This document shows, one piece after another, positions 1 through 25,900 of a stretch of DNA of 64,000 nt. The position numbers and the translations under genes are program-made. Source of the stretch: Xiphias gladius (lineage: Eukaryota > Chordata > Actinopteri > Istiophoriformes > Xiphiidae); contig NC_053422.1 in assembly GCF_016859285.1 (NCBI RefSeq), forward strand, positions 7,268,501 through 7,332,500. Reading direction: 5' to 3'. The notes under the pieces were generated by a model. The model was not told the DNA's origin. It ran no database searches and saw nothing but the letters and a program-made list of their open reading frames with translations. Position 1 is the stretch's first letter; every line of letters begins with the position of its first letter.

Positions 1-3000
1 AAATGTATAACTACACCAAGCCTTAACATGGCGATTACAGGTCAGTTCCTCTGTAGGACAAGCCTTCTGGACTCCGGACTCTCAAGCAGAGGAATGGTGG
101 TGTCTTTGGGGGAAAACAGTGAGCTAGTGTAGGTGTCTTATGTTTGTTTTTGTTTTTATCATGAAAAGTCTGGCTAAACATAAAGTATTCTAAGAGCAAA
201 GGAAATGTTTACATTATGCATATCTGCACTTCTCTAGAAGTACGAGGCTCATGAGTTCACATGCCTAGAGCAAGCAGTGTCCTTGAGCAAATGTTTGTTT
301 GTTTTTTTAACCCAGAGACTTCTGACAATAGAGAGATCCTCACCAAACAGCCACTATGTATACCAGATTTAGCACTGTAAACATCAAAATGTCTTATGTT
401 CCTCGAGAAACTTCTAAGCAGAAAAAAAAAGAAACCGTCTCCATGTTTAAATACCCAATATTCATTGTGAAAAAAAAAAAAAGGACAGTAAAGTAATTGG
501 GAACTCTGTCGGGGGAGAAAAAGGCACAGCTGTGTCTTGGATAGCACAGGGACACCATGTTTTGTAAATTATGCAAGAGTTTTATGGCGTTTTTTTAAGA
601 AACTGAATAAATGTCTGTACTAGTCATATTAACAGTAATTTATGTTGTGTTTATACATAAAGTCCAGCAGATTTTGATTTTTTTTTTCCCTTTGATTTTT
701 CAAACATAGATTTCTTTTTCTTTTTTAAGTTACGTTCCTGCTAATATAGCTAATGTGGGGCTTCTTCACAATGCTCTGTTTAAGTAATTAACAGAAAACT
801 GTGCATGTAGTGACAAGTATTTACCAGTGGTGATGTATCTATAACATGCAGTCAACTATTATTTCCACTAAATTTAATGTTTATTGGGCATAATGCCTTT
901 TGACCTGGCTTTCCTGTCCAATTAATATTTCATCAACACAAATATTTCATGAACCCGTCTCACATAAACAAGATTACAGTGGATCCAAATATAGATCACA
1001 TCCATGTTCTCGGTAGGTATAATTTTTTTGAATGTTAAATGCACTCATGGATTAAAATGATATCGGGGTTCTTTTCGGTGTGTGGTTTTCTTTTTAAGAA
1101 CTGGACAGCGTCTCTTTTTGCCTTCATCTGCTCAGTGTTGCATTATGAATATAAGAAGGGTCAAAATGTGGTATTCAGTTGGCCGGTTACTCAGACGCTA
1201 ATTTTGATATAATGCATACTTAAAAGTCTTGCCGAATATTTATGTATTCATGACCTCAGTATTCCAAAAAAAAAAAAAAAATTTAAAATCACAAATCAAT
1301 GATTAAAAATCTTCTGAGCTACAAAGCCAAAGACGACAAATGCAGCATTACTTTGAAGTCAGCTTCTTGAAGCGGTTCTGAACTGAAATGTGTGAATTAT
1401 AGCCGAAGAAAATTTTTAGGGCAACTAAACCTGAAATGTAGTCTGTTGCCGAAAAAAAAGAAAAAAAAAAAAAAAAAAAGATCTAGACGGTATCGCAATC
1501 AAAAAGGATTTTAGGTATGAGTTCCTGAGAACATTCGATAGCTCAGTTTTTGAAATGCTATTACACTCATGCTAAGTGTTATTCATCAAAGCAGCGAAGA
1601 GTTCTGGTGATGGAATGCATAATTCTGAAAACAACCCCTCCGTATGAAAGTGGTTTCTTTTTCATGGTAAACTTCAAACGGCATTTCAGAACAAATGGGA
1701 GTAGAATATTCTTTGCTCAAAGGTTGTTTTATGCCGTCGTTTTCGGCCTCTCCTCTGCCGCTGCAGCATCCTACAGATTCTTTATATTGTTGCAGAAATT
1801 TTAAAAGATGTCTCATGACAGACAGACAGATCAACAGAGCTACATCTCTTTGAATGTTGCTCAGCTCAAAATCTGAAATACATGCCTTCAAAGTTCTCAT
1901 CAGACTCCCTTAGGGTACACCTCCCCAAGCAACCCCCCCCCACCCCAACCAACCTATAATGAAAGGTCTTATTAAAGTTCCCCTGTGAGCCACTGTCTGT
2001 TGTTCCTTCACAATGAAATTACAATGAACTTACACAATCCCCCCATTTGTTTTGATACAGCCCTACACAGAGTTTCAAACCCCCTGCTGAAAAATCTTCA
2101 AATACAAACGCAACTCTGCCAAATATGAAGCGTTCTAATTCTCTCATTCTCTTAAAAGTCCTTTGATGCTCCCTAGTGGTACAAAGTGCACGGTTCAGAA
2201 AGTCATCCAGCCGACTGTTTATCTACATGCTGTTATCATGTAGCAGTACACTTATTATAACAGCAGCCATCGCTGTCCTTTCATAGAGGCCAGAGGAATG
2301 ATGTCGCTTTGGGCTCCGGCGCTCAAATAATTCAGTCAAGATCCAAGTGCTTAGTGAGCCAGATGTTCAGGGGGGTAAAAAAAAAAAGAACCCCCCAAAA
2401 AAGGAACTTTTGATACTCCAGGTCAATTTAGAGCGACATCAAAAGGAGTAGATAAAGCAATAATATGAAAATGATCCGCAGTACTGCTGCAGTGTCTCGC
2501 TGTGGCCACGGAAGGCACTGCCAAAGCAACAGTGTGGCCGCATCGCTGCGCGGCGCAACTAGACCTACTTCAAAGGCTTATATAAAAGAGATGGCACGAC
2601 TTTGCAGGAACATCAAAGACTTAAAAGCATCATGCAATAACCACATCAGAGCGATGGAGAAACGACGCATGCTTCGTATTTCAGTCAGGTCTGGCTTTAT
2701 GGACGTAGCACAGAGGTCACCGTGCCGAGTCACGCCGCCAAACGTGATTTTTAACAATCTGTGTGTCCCGTCCCGGAAGCCCAGTCAAGCATTACGGCAC
2801 TGGAGCGCAAGCTATGCACGGTGCATGACGCTGGATTGTGACGCCTTACAGCTTGGATCCCTTTGGGTGGTCGGTGTTGACCTCGGTGCGGCCCAGTGTC
2901 CTTGTGTCAAGCTGTGTGTTACGCAAGTGAAGCCTACAACTATGAATCTTGCATCCGCGCGAGTTGGGAGTCTGGCGGATGCAGGGATGTGGGAAACATG

Positions 3001-6000
3001 CGTGGACTCGAGTTTCAATCTTTTAAAAGCTCCCCAGTCAGAATCAATTAAAATCACATGACGTAAAGCTAAGAGTAAGGAAATCCGCAGTAATTTAAAA
3101 TGAAGTTAAATTTATAGTAGTAAAACAGCCATTATTAATGTGATATTAGAAATGTATGATCAAGTGCATCAACCAGACAGATTAGATAACTATGATCACA
3201 TAAAATAGTCAACAGGCTGAGCTCTCTAATGAGCCTCTAGTAAATAAAACACCAGTGTGTAGCTGATTGCTCATCCAAGGGCATCACACATTTCAAATAT
3301 GGTGGTATACATATCAGCAAGTATATTGTATCTTGTTGTGTTAAGCTCATCGCTTTGTCGGTGTCCCTCCATGACTATTACCAGACCTAGTTTTTCTGCC
3401 TGCCCCTGTTATTAGATTTTTGACAAGCACACAAGGTGACGGCGGTCATTATTGCTTTTTGGCACCTTTCTGCCGACAACCTGCGGACTTCCTCCTCACA
3501 AAAACCGACAGGACCCGTAGATAAATCAAATTAAACCTGAGAAATGTAGCAGAAAAAAAAAAAAAAAAAAAAAAATTAGCTCAGTTCATTTTAACTGTTG
3601 CCTTGAAAGATTTCCAAAATAAATACAGTATGAATTCAATTATGGGAGAGTTCAACATCCGCTTTTATCAGAGGATAGCACACCTGAAAGTGTAGCAGAT
3701 GGTAACATCAATGGAATTTATTTAAAACCCCCAGCAATGCAGTCAATCTCCAAAACCACAAAGGATTCTGCCCTTTATTGCATTACATTTCTGAACTGAA
3801 TGGGTTTGCATTTAATGAATAAAGAAGAAAAAGAACAGAAAGGCCAAGTTTCACTGCACTACAATGAATCAAGCAGCTGCACCCATGACCTAAGTGCCTA
3901 CCATACAATACCTAATTACCGTGGCTTGACTGTAAAAGAAAAAAAAAACAAAACATTATTTCTACCTGCAGATGCTGTACACAGAGGTGATAAAATTCAT
4001 AATCAAACTGTTGAAATTTCCGCCAAGGGCAGTGTGTGTTCTACGGGCGTCTGGAAGAGCTAACAGGATTCTTTTTTTCCCTACAATCACAAAATCATTT
4101 TTTTTTTATTTTTTTTTTCTCCTGAGAACGAAAACCTTTTATCCTGAGCTTTGATAAAAGCTCTGTTTTCTCGTGGACACACAAAGTAGGAATCTTGTGA
4201 TGTGGACATAACCCAAAGCGTCATTAGATGATCATGAGATTTAAAAAAAAAAAAAATGAATTCTGACACGGGAATCATCTGGATGCGGCAGACATGCTGC
4301 AGCTTCTGCCACTCGTGCTGCCACTCGCTTTGACTTGAAACAATTATATCTCCATGTAGCTGCAACCAAACAAAGGTCCCTGCAATATTGTACTATTCTT
4401 ACATGAGAGTGTCGTAGTTAGTTTACTGTAACCTTTGGTGACCAAATTGCATAACTCACTGTGATGTTTACATAATATTCCCATAATATAGATTAATGGT
4501 TAACCTGCAATGTAGTGACTATAGATTAAACATTAAAAAAAAAATCTCTGGCCAGTTCAATTTTGTCTGTGTGATTCAGTTGCACTCAACTTAATTGTTA
4601 TTATCCTTTTCTACAGCAACACATTGTCATTCCAAGGCAGTGCAATCTACTAGAAATACTAAAAAAAGTGCAGTATAAAGTAAAGTACTGTATACCCTGT
4701 AAATGCAGTGTACAAGCAGATATAGTAGTGGTACAAAAATAATTTACTTTGATTATATCTGATTATTACATCAACATCTAGTGGTCTAATGATCCCAAGC
4801 AGAATGGGTTATTTTGGAATCATTATTTTGGTCTTCACATATTTTAAACTGTGAATTATCACAGTATGTAATACTTTCCTTTATCATAATTATTTCTAGT
4901 AGGGTAGCCGGAGCACAAGTAGAAAGAGCAAAAGGCTGAACGTTCTATTAATACAAATACATTTAGTCGATTTCTCTGTTTTTGTTTTTTTTTTTTTTGA
5001 CACGAAAGAAACAAATACATTGATTTTGGGAGTCAATTATTGTCAAAGCTCTGGTTGGTTCGAGAGTCGGAAGAAGTCTAAAATGCCATAAAGCTGATGT
5101 AGAGATGAGAAGAGAGGTGGCCAATGGCAGGGTTGACACTTGGCAAACACACCTACAACTGGAAACTATAACTGCAGGGTTCAAGGACTAGGGGCCTGGG
5201 CAGAGAAAAACATGGCAGGGAGGTAAAAACAGGCCGCATCCCTGCTTTCTTTTAATGAGTGTCTCACTCAGACCTTGGAGATACTGTGTACTGACACGTG
5301 CGTCCCATCAGTGGGATGGACAGGACTGTTAAAGCTTCGTAGATTTACACCGCCGGTCTCACCTCGTCTCCAGCATCTCAGCCAACGTACCCCCACCCCC
5401 GCTCTCTCTCCACCGGCATCCCATTCATCTTGGCTGAATGGGAACAAGAACAAAGCATTTTGGGGTGGTTCTTGTTCAGTCTACCGCCTTATATTGCTAG
5501 GCTTGCACCATGTCCCAATTCAGAAATAGCTGCTTGTTATCATCCCTCTGATCTTCTGAGGACAGTTGCGCAGGCTGTTGGGACTCTACTTGAGAAGTTT
5601 ATAAAGCGTGTGGGTGAAAAACAAGGGAGCTAATGATCTTGGAGAGACTTACAGAGAGAGGATTGTGGATTCTGAGTCTTACGCTGATGAAAGCGGGTTA
5701 ACTGTTGTTCAAAAAGAGTTCGCCTGTTGTGATTGACCGCGTGTTGTGGTGCGGTTCAGGTGTCGGCGGGGGACAAGGCTACCATTATTTTCAACCCACC
5801 TGCCCGGTTGTGAATGAAAACAAACAAATATTTCACCGTGACCTGCGTGTGGCGGCCGGTAATATGGGTCTTACCACGAATGACATTTTCAGCCTCCAGC
5901 GAGCTTCGGGAGGTCACGCGCTCCGGCTCGAGCGGTATCTATATCTCCTGTGTCCAATTCACGGGACACAGCAGAAGCATGAGCATCGTGTACTTTCTTT

Positions 6001-6680
6001 AAGAACACACGATGTACAGTCCACACGCTCTCACAATAACTCGGGAGCACGCATCTCCAGCAATGTTCACTGAGGTCAATAAAATATTAACCGAACTGCA
6101 AATATTTACAGATGATGTCAATGACCTTCAGGGTGACATCAATGATTCCCAGAGACCGCTAAGATGCACTTTGGAAGAGGTTATTACAGAAAGACTCCGA
6201 CGTACATTTATGGCTCTGTGTTTATGCTTTAGCGGTGCGAAAGATTGTAAAAATAAGGAATTTTGGTTAAAAATTACTAAAATGTCATCATACTTAACAT
6301 TTAACTGACTTTTTTTTTTTCTCTGAGCGCTTTATGGTATTATTACTGAGCCTGCTTTTAGAATTTAACAGAAATCAAACCTCTTACTCTGGTAAGGGGT
6401 TGAGGTTAAGGACAAGTTGTTTTTTTTTTTTAACCTTAGCGGCATTGGGTTTTTCACATCATTCTTCATCTTCTGAAAATCAAGTTTATTGTTTAGAAGC
6501 TTTCAAAGCAAAATAAATTAAAAAAAAAAAAAATACGTATCAGGTTGTGAGCCAGGACATCAAATCTGTGAACTCAGGATACCCTGTGACAAAGACAACA
6601 ACATCCAAAGAGAGGTTTCCTCAATACACTATTTGTTCCTTTTGTATAAAAAGGTCAACAGTGGAATTATTATCCTGATT
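1..6680. other. AT-rich intergenic DNA, no gene recognised
   Basis: No exon with recognisable protein similarity was found on either strand. The stretch is AT-rich with many A/T homopolymer runs (for example around 1265-1280, 1453-1480, 3551-3575 and 4985-5000). Two less AT-rich islands stand out, at about 2460-3060 and 5700-6070, each holding a longer chance-like open frame. Isolated AATAAA signals occur (for example near 607 and 3243), so part of this could be the long 3' UTR of a gene lying to the left, but nothing in the window proves that. Confidence 0.5.
2465..3061 (+). other. Orphan 198-codon open frame, function unknown
   Basis: An uninterrupted ATG-to-stop frame of 198 codons in a locally GC-richer, CpG-containing island inside AT-rich DNA. 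The predicted protein is basic and cysteine-rich in its first half. I see no signal peptide, no transmembrane segment, no tandem repeat and no family I recognise. A TATA-like TATAAAAG lies inside the frame near 2580, and an AATAAA lies about 180 bases after the stop, at 3243-3248. It may be a chance open frame in conserved non-coding or UTR sequence; a real gene is the less likely reading. Confidence 0.15.
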
Positions 6681-6694
6681 ATATTTGATTTTCC

Positions 6695-6807
6695 TGTTAA
6701 TTGGATTATTTGAGGAAAAGCAATATCTTTTTGGTATTTGTTGTTTTGCATTTTGTTATTTGAAAATGGTCCTGTGACTGTTCTTTTAGCAGGTCAAACA
6801 AAGTCCA
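6695..6807 (+). promoter_or_regulatory. Candidate liver-type tdo2 promoter elements
   Basis: About 200-300 bases upstream of the tdo2 start codon are two motifs that resemble binding sites for hepatocyte factors: GTTAATTGGATTAT (from about 6695), close to the HNF1 half-palindrome pattern, and AGGTCAAACAAAGTCCA (6791-6807), which contains the HNF4-like CAAAGTCCA. tdo2 is a liver-enriched gene in vertebrates, so such sites would fit. Motif matches of this length are common by chance; this is inference from motif shape and position only. Confidence 0.3.
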
Positions 6808-6989
6808 GAAGGTGATCCTGATTCAAGGTAAACGTGGGGCAAATAGAGGCGGGCCGGATGGTGACTATATCCTCATGAGCGATTGGATGAAGTGAGTCTT
6901 TTAAAATCTGGAGTGCGTTGTAGACATTTTTAGTAAATATTAGTCGAGGAGGAAGAATACATCTTTACTGCAACTGATTTGGACAAGTC

Positions 6990-11091
<4,102 letters not shown>

Positions 11092-12420
11092 GGGGCATCT
11101 CGCCCGTCTGCCCCGGTTTCCTTTCTTTCACTGTAACAGATCTCGCGACTGCGGGTCGTTTGCGCAGCTGAAAAGTTTGAGTGGCAGGTTCGTAGGCGAA
11201 TAGGTGGCCATCAAAACATGCCAAGAAACACACATTTTGTTCAGTCCAGAGAGCTAAGATACGCATGGCATCAGGTTGGTCTACCCGAAAAAAGCCCATA
11301 CATCGAAAAATTATATTTTTTCTTGAGAATTGTGAGAGCGCAGCCTTAAATGCATCCCGTTTTAGCACAAAGTACCTTAAAACTAAATTAGATTATGAAA
11401 GACACTCTTACATTGTGTTTTCTGAGCACCTTGAATCTTAATTTGTCGTTTTTTCCAGTTGATAAAGGATGTTGGAGTGCGACCACCAAAATATCCATCA
11501 GGTAGAAACATTGTACCCCTGCTGGTTGTTCAAAATTACAAAAATCTTACATTTCAATGTTTAGCAAGCAAGGTAAAAACCCTTGTTTTCCCATTGTAAG
11601 ACTAAAAGCATACCAAATATCCTACAATTATGTTGGAAAAAGAACAGAACAGCAAATGACTTGTTCATTAGTTACATCAGGCTACAGAACTTGCAACACA
11701 GCAACTGACCCTGAATAAATCAAACGGCGATATTAGACTGTTTTGCTCTAATCTCTAATCCTGACTGGACACGCAGTACAGCAGATGGCTCCTTGATAAG
11801 ATTTGCTTTAGATGTTTTAAATTATGCAAATTCACCATGACTGACCTGAAAGCAAATGGATGGGTGAGAGCAGTGATCAAACTGGCGGCGCTGAAGAGTT
11901 TTTACACAGTTTTTTTTTTTTTAACAAAAGTATCATCTTTCATGCCAGCATGGGGAACGTGTCAGAGAGGGAGCTATTTCAGACTACTGAGACGTGGCTT
12001 CAGTGCAAACCTCTGTATAAACAATCAATGTCAACATCTAAAATAAAACAATTTGCATAAAATGCAACTACAAATGTAAAACTATAAAATATGAACCATA
12101 AAAGTTGTACATAATGTGAATAATGTACTTGTTTTAGATGTGTTTTGTATAGTATTCTGTATGTTGCTAAATTAATTTTGTTATGTATTTATGCAGTGAT
12201 TAATGTGATCTCTGTGTAGATAAATTTGAGTTATATTACCCATGACATGTATCTACCTTATGTATTTAATAAGATACGTATTTTGTACAGTGCATGTATT
12301 CTTATTATTAGTTATGCAGTGGTGTATGTGTGTTAATCGCTCAGTTATGATCCAACATCTATCAACATATGAAGTGATTTATTTTGTTTTGGTGATGCAA
12401 GATGGTGACATTTCAATAAA
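11092..12420 (+). other. tdo2 3' UTR and polyadenylation signals
   Basis: The 1.3 kb after the tdo2 stop has no open frame of interest. Two AATAAA hexamers could end the transcript: 12042-12047, and 12415-12420, which runs straight into a genomic A-run. The second would give a 3' UTR of about 1.3 kb reaching to within 130 bases of the ctso stop codon on the other strand. Which signal is used cannot be seen from sequence. Confidence 0.5.
12378..12383 (-). terminator. Candidate ctso polyadenylation signal
   Basis: TTTATT on the plus strand reads AATAAA on the minus strand, about 165 bases beyond the ctso stop codon. It is the nearest canonical hexamer that I noticed downstream of ctso. If used, the ctso 3' UTR would overlap the distal tdo2 3' end. 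Confidence 0.4.
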
Positions 12421-12547
12421 AAAAAAAAACTAAAAAAAACAAACCATGATTTAAAGCGACTGATTTCAATTTTGGCAGCAGTGAGCACACACAAAGTTGC
12501 TCACACAAAAACATACAATGATATAGACAAAAATATACACCTTGCTG

Positions 12548-21089
<8,542 letters not shown>

Positions 21090-22179
21090 TCGACGACGAA
21101 GTGCCGGTCGGAAGCGGGCTTCAGATTCAAATGTGGGAGGTTTCGAAAATGTTTGGATGTTCGAGGAAAAAAAACTAAACAAAAAACATAAACAAACTAA
21201 CAAACAAACAAAAGTGCGGGACGACGTTTGGCACATGCGCAGTGATCAGAGAGGCGCTTCCTCGAAAACAGAAAGTAAAAAAAATTGCGCGCTATTCACG
21301 GCAAAAGAGGGCATTTAAGAGACCCCTAAAAGTTTCACATTGACTTTAAACGTGGATGTTTGGCGCGACTGTTAAATTGTTACACACAACGTCGCATTTT
21401 ACTAGAAACGTAAAGTTGCCGAGTATGAGCCCGTCGCACAACAGCGACCAATCGGTGAAATCCTCGAGGGTCTTGGCCAAACGGACCGGAAGTGCGGGCT
21501 CAGAATAGCCCCATGGCTGACGCCCCACATCGGCGAGCTTTTGGTCGAGTAAAAACAAAGTAACATTTTCCGGAGGTTTTAACTCAGATCAAAGCATGTT
21601 CACCAGCCTTCCGGGCTTCAGAAGTGTCAATGGTCAACCCTCGAATGGGAATTGGTTCCAGAAGCCTCAAAACCAATATGTACAACGGTGGCGACTGTTC
21701 AGTGAGCTCCCCACAGCCTCTTCATCCTTTCAAGTAGAGCGAGACACGACCCAAAGTTAGATGCTCACATGTTGCCTGGATTGCCACAACAACACACAAG
21801 GCGGGGGGGGGGGTCACATAATGGCCAATTTTGTTCATAAGGACCCGGGCTATTGATACATTGATTGACAGAAGGATTGTAAAATCGATTTGTGTGTGCA
21901 GGTTCGCTTAAACGGTGGGCAGGATGCCAGCGCTTTGCTGGGACTGGGTGCTGACGGGCAGACAAAAACAAACATTGAAAGTTATTTCAAAAGGCAACAA
22001 AACTTATGATCTGAAGGCGGATGGGTAATTGACTGTTGTACCTTATTTATACAAAATTTTAAATACTGGCTCACAACGCTATGTAGACAGTAGGCTTCAC
22101 ATGTATAATGACTTTTGTACCTTAGTACCCAAAATAATGATGTTTTTTTTTTTTTGTTGTTGTTGTTGGTTTAGATTTT

Positions 22180-22645
22180 CAAAATCCATCTACAATTAAA
22201 TACTATTATGAGTTTATTAATGCAAGGATTAATTTAAAAAAAATGTAAATCAATTTATCCATAATTCATTACCATTGTGAGAAAAAAATGTATTTTAAAA
22301 ATATTCATCAGTTATTCAGAAATAACCTATCATGAGATCAAATCTATACAAAAATACATTTTAAAAAATATTTATTTTATTCATCTAGAATTAAATATTG
22401 TTATGAGTTCGAACTCTTGCAAAATGCATTTTAGAAATATTTTTTAATTTCAGTTATTCAGAACTAAAATGTGAGTTAAAATCTATGCAAAAATTAATTT
22501 TTTTTTTTTATCTTGTTCATCCAGATTTAAATACACTCATGAGTAAAATGTATGCAGAAATTATTTTTTTTTAAATATATTTTAATCTCATTCATCTACA
22601 GCTAAATGCTATCATAGGTTAAAATGTGACATGAAATGCATTTTA
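22180..22645 (+). repeat. Degenerate AT-rich tandem repeat, unit about 70 bp, ~7 copies
   Basis: The same order of blocks recurs: CATCTA(C/G)AATTAAATA, TATGAGTT, AAATCTATGCAAAAAT, CATTTTA then AAATATTT. Units begin near 22184, 22250, 22312, 22383, 22454, 22517 and 22593. Copies differ at many positions and in A/T run length, so the array is old. It lies between the ctso promoter and the asb5 start, with no open frame. Confidence 0.75.
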
Positions 22646-22917
22646 TGTTACATTGTGTTGCTTGTGTAAGACTGGAATTTCTGAACTTGTGACCACACAC
22701 ACCCACACCCAATCACATTGTACAATAACATTGCAGTAGTTGCTCTCAGGCACAGTAGCAGCTGCAAAGCAATTTTTTTTTCCAGCCCGTACTTTGTCAG
22801 GACCAGCCAAAGAGCCAGTACACTGGGAGAAAAAGTAGGCTACTCTTGTGCTTTTTGGAGTGGCATCTGAACCTGCCTTCATCAAAACCAAAGCTCGTCC
22901 CTAACGTGCCAGAGGAA

Positions 22918-25900
22918 ATGTCAGACCCAACAGAGGAACTCACCAACAAGCCCTTCGCGGCCCAGTTGTCCAATGTTTACCTCAGCATCTTGGCACTGTT
23001 CTGCTTTAAGCTCTTTGTTAAGATTTCTCTTAACTTGCTGACATACTTCTACATTGTCCGTGGGAACCGTAAAGAGGCTGCAAGGATATCAGCAGAGTTC
23101 TATGATTACGGTCAACAACACAGTGAGTACTATGAGAAAAGCATAAACGCCTTAGAGAGTTTGTTTTTTTCTTAAGGTGGTTTCTTTTTTCCCCAACTAA
23201 CTGCACCGTTTGAGGTGTACACACTTGTGCGTTTGAGGAAAATTTGGTGGAAACTAACTATAATGCAACTGTGTTTACGTTATAAAACAAACAAAAAAAA
23301 CCACATCTGAGGTCATAGGTAGAAAATATTAATATTGCTTGCTGTAGAATCAAGTTGAAGTGCTCCCCGCTCACACATGCTCACACGCACTCACAATTTC
23401 CATCTTTACAAATGAGCTATAAATACAGCATTGCTAATCCAGTGACTATAACAGCCATTGACTATGTTCACATTAATATATACTGCAGATATGAATGATA
23501 GCCTGCTTTCCTTTTATTCATCAAATAGCTACTTATAAACCCTGAACTGTATATTCAATAGTAAACGAAGACACTGCTGGCAGCTTTTGCTCTAATGTAT
23601 TAATAGAACACTGTCATGATACCCCCCACCCAGCGCCACCACCAACCCCATCCTGCCCTAGTTTCCATTCCCAGCTATGCAGTGCACCCTTTCACACTGA
23701 GACAGCAACCAAAACAACACTCTACATTCCCAGGGAGAGGTGGTTTGAAGGCACTTTCTGGGGAAAGAGAGACGACGACGACGACAACGACATCATCTGT
23801 AGATATCATTCAAGAGAATGTGTAATTTAAAGTGGACCCACTCCAAGGGATACTAATTAGCCAAGCTTAGGTTATTAGTCACGGTCCTGTAGACATGGTC
23901 TTCCTTGTTCTAAGAAATCTGTTCTCTAGCTCTAGCTGGTCCTTTACACCCATATTTCAAATCAGTGTCAGTCAAGGAAAATAGGCCGCATGAATAAAAT
24001 AGCATTCATTTACCAGAAGACATTAGATTATCATCTATAAATTATGATTAAAATAGAGGAAGGGGATAATAATGATAATAATGTGTGGAATGCAGCAGCT
24101 GTTATTCTGGACATTGACTCAGGTGTGCTGAATGAATCTTTTTCTTTTTTCGTCTAAATTTACATCAAAATGGCCGTGGCCAATTTTGTCATGTTTAGAT
24201 TAGTTTGTCATGTGAGTGGAGTGTGAATGTATTGAGTTTAATGCATCGGGACTTTTCAAGCACATTTAGTCACATGATAATACATAATACGCTGCCCAGG
24301 GTCATACAAGACCAGAAAGGGTAAAATATGAATTTGAGGATGGAGAGTTGGTAAGTTCACATGTGTGGTTGGGATTTCATTAAGCAGCCGTAATGGTTAA
24401 GCAAGAAAGGAAATGTGATATTATGAGATATGATAAATACATTGAGATGTTGGGGGACAAAATTATCAGGGTAAGCAAAATAATCTCATAAAGACATAAA
24501 ATCACAGTTGTCTTCACTTGTGGATAATGCTTAATTTTTTTAATCTTATTTTATATTCAGTTAAAATCAAATAGCATCTCACATTCAAATCTGCAGGTAA
24601 TAAATTCATTCAAATTTTTCTGCGAATATCTGTGTACCAGTGTTGAGCTGTCATTATTTATTCAGGGCAGATGGGATATTTGTGTGTGCAATGCACTGTA
24701 GAGGTTCCTACTATTATCTTCTTGTACTGTGGGGGAGTTAAAAATGGCTCTGGGTCAGATGAATCAGGTGAATGATAATAAATATAAGTAGAAGCCAACC
24801 CTGAATTCTTATTCCTGTCGCAGGATCCTGGGCGGACCGCTCACCCCTCCATGAGGCTGCAAGTCAGGGCCGCCTCCTGGCCCTGAGGACCCTGATTTTA
24901 CAGGTGAAGCGAACACAGTCCTAGGAGAGTCATGTGCATCCCTTCATCTGTACACATGGGGTCTGTCGTAACTGTCCCGTGTGCTATTAAAATTGGTTCA
25001 GTAGCTTTGTCGATTATCAGTCAGATATAGATAGAGGTTTGGATGAAAGGTTTCCAGTAGAGTTATTTGCGGTTATGTGCACATTTAAATAAATTTGGAT
25101 ATACCTATACCTCCCTTCTTTTAAACAATAGTGTATGAAAGCAGTAGATATTTTTGATGTCGCATAGTAAAAAAAAAACGACCGTTATATAGAGTATCTG
25201 AGGGAGGTTCCCAGACTAGCTGATCGATAGCACCAACTAAGAAATAACATTCCCCCGGAGAGAAACTGACTGGGGATGCATTAAAATTCCAGTCTCCTCT
25301 TTTACTTGCATTTTCAGTTTCTCTCCGATGGAGGACCGTGCTACAAGAGAGCAAGCCATTTCGGCTACAAAGCCATGCCTTGTTCTTAACCCAGACAAGC
25401 TCATGACAAAGCAGCGATATCATTACAGTATTTTACATGGTGATTCATTAGCTCTTTACCAGACTTTTATTGGATCTGCACTTTAATTAGCAAGCTCGTT
25501 AATCTCTATTATTGAAATTTGACTGTAGTTTTTCAGTTACTGACAACCATTACTGAGGAGGATGGGTCTGTTTTATAAAAGGAGATAAGCCTTATTGATC
25601 TTTTTGCAATTCCTAGGATTCCCCAACAGAGGTTGACAAAGGTCATGTACTACTTTATGCCACTTAAAACGCTAAACGTCTCTGGCTGCTTGATTCGGTT
25701 TCCAGGGTCACAGTGTGAATGTTCTGACTATAGACCATGTGACACCCCTTCATGAGGCCTGTCTTGGAGACCACGTCGCTTGCGCCAGAGCTCTCATTGA
25801 TGCAGGAGCAAATGTAAGTCACTCATTGGCCTTATGACCCTTCAATGTTGCTATACTGCACAGGTCAAATGTAATTTCCATGGCTGGGAAAATCCTGGCA

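Noticed and set aside
5705-6073. 122-codon plus-strand open frame upstream of tdo2
   Set aside because: Overlaps other open frames on the same strand and matches nothing known to me. Less convincing than the 2465-3061 frame.
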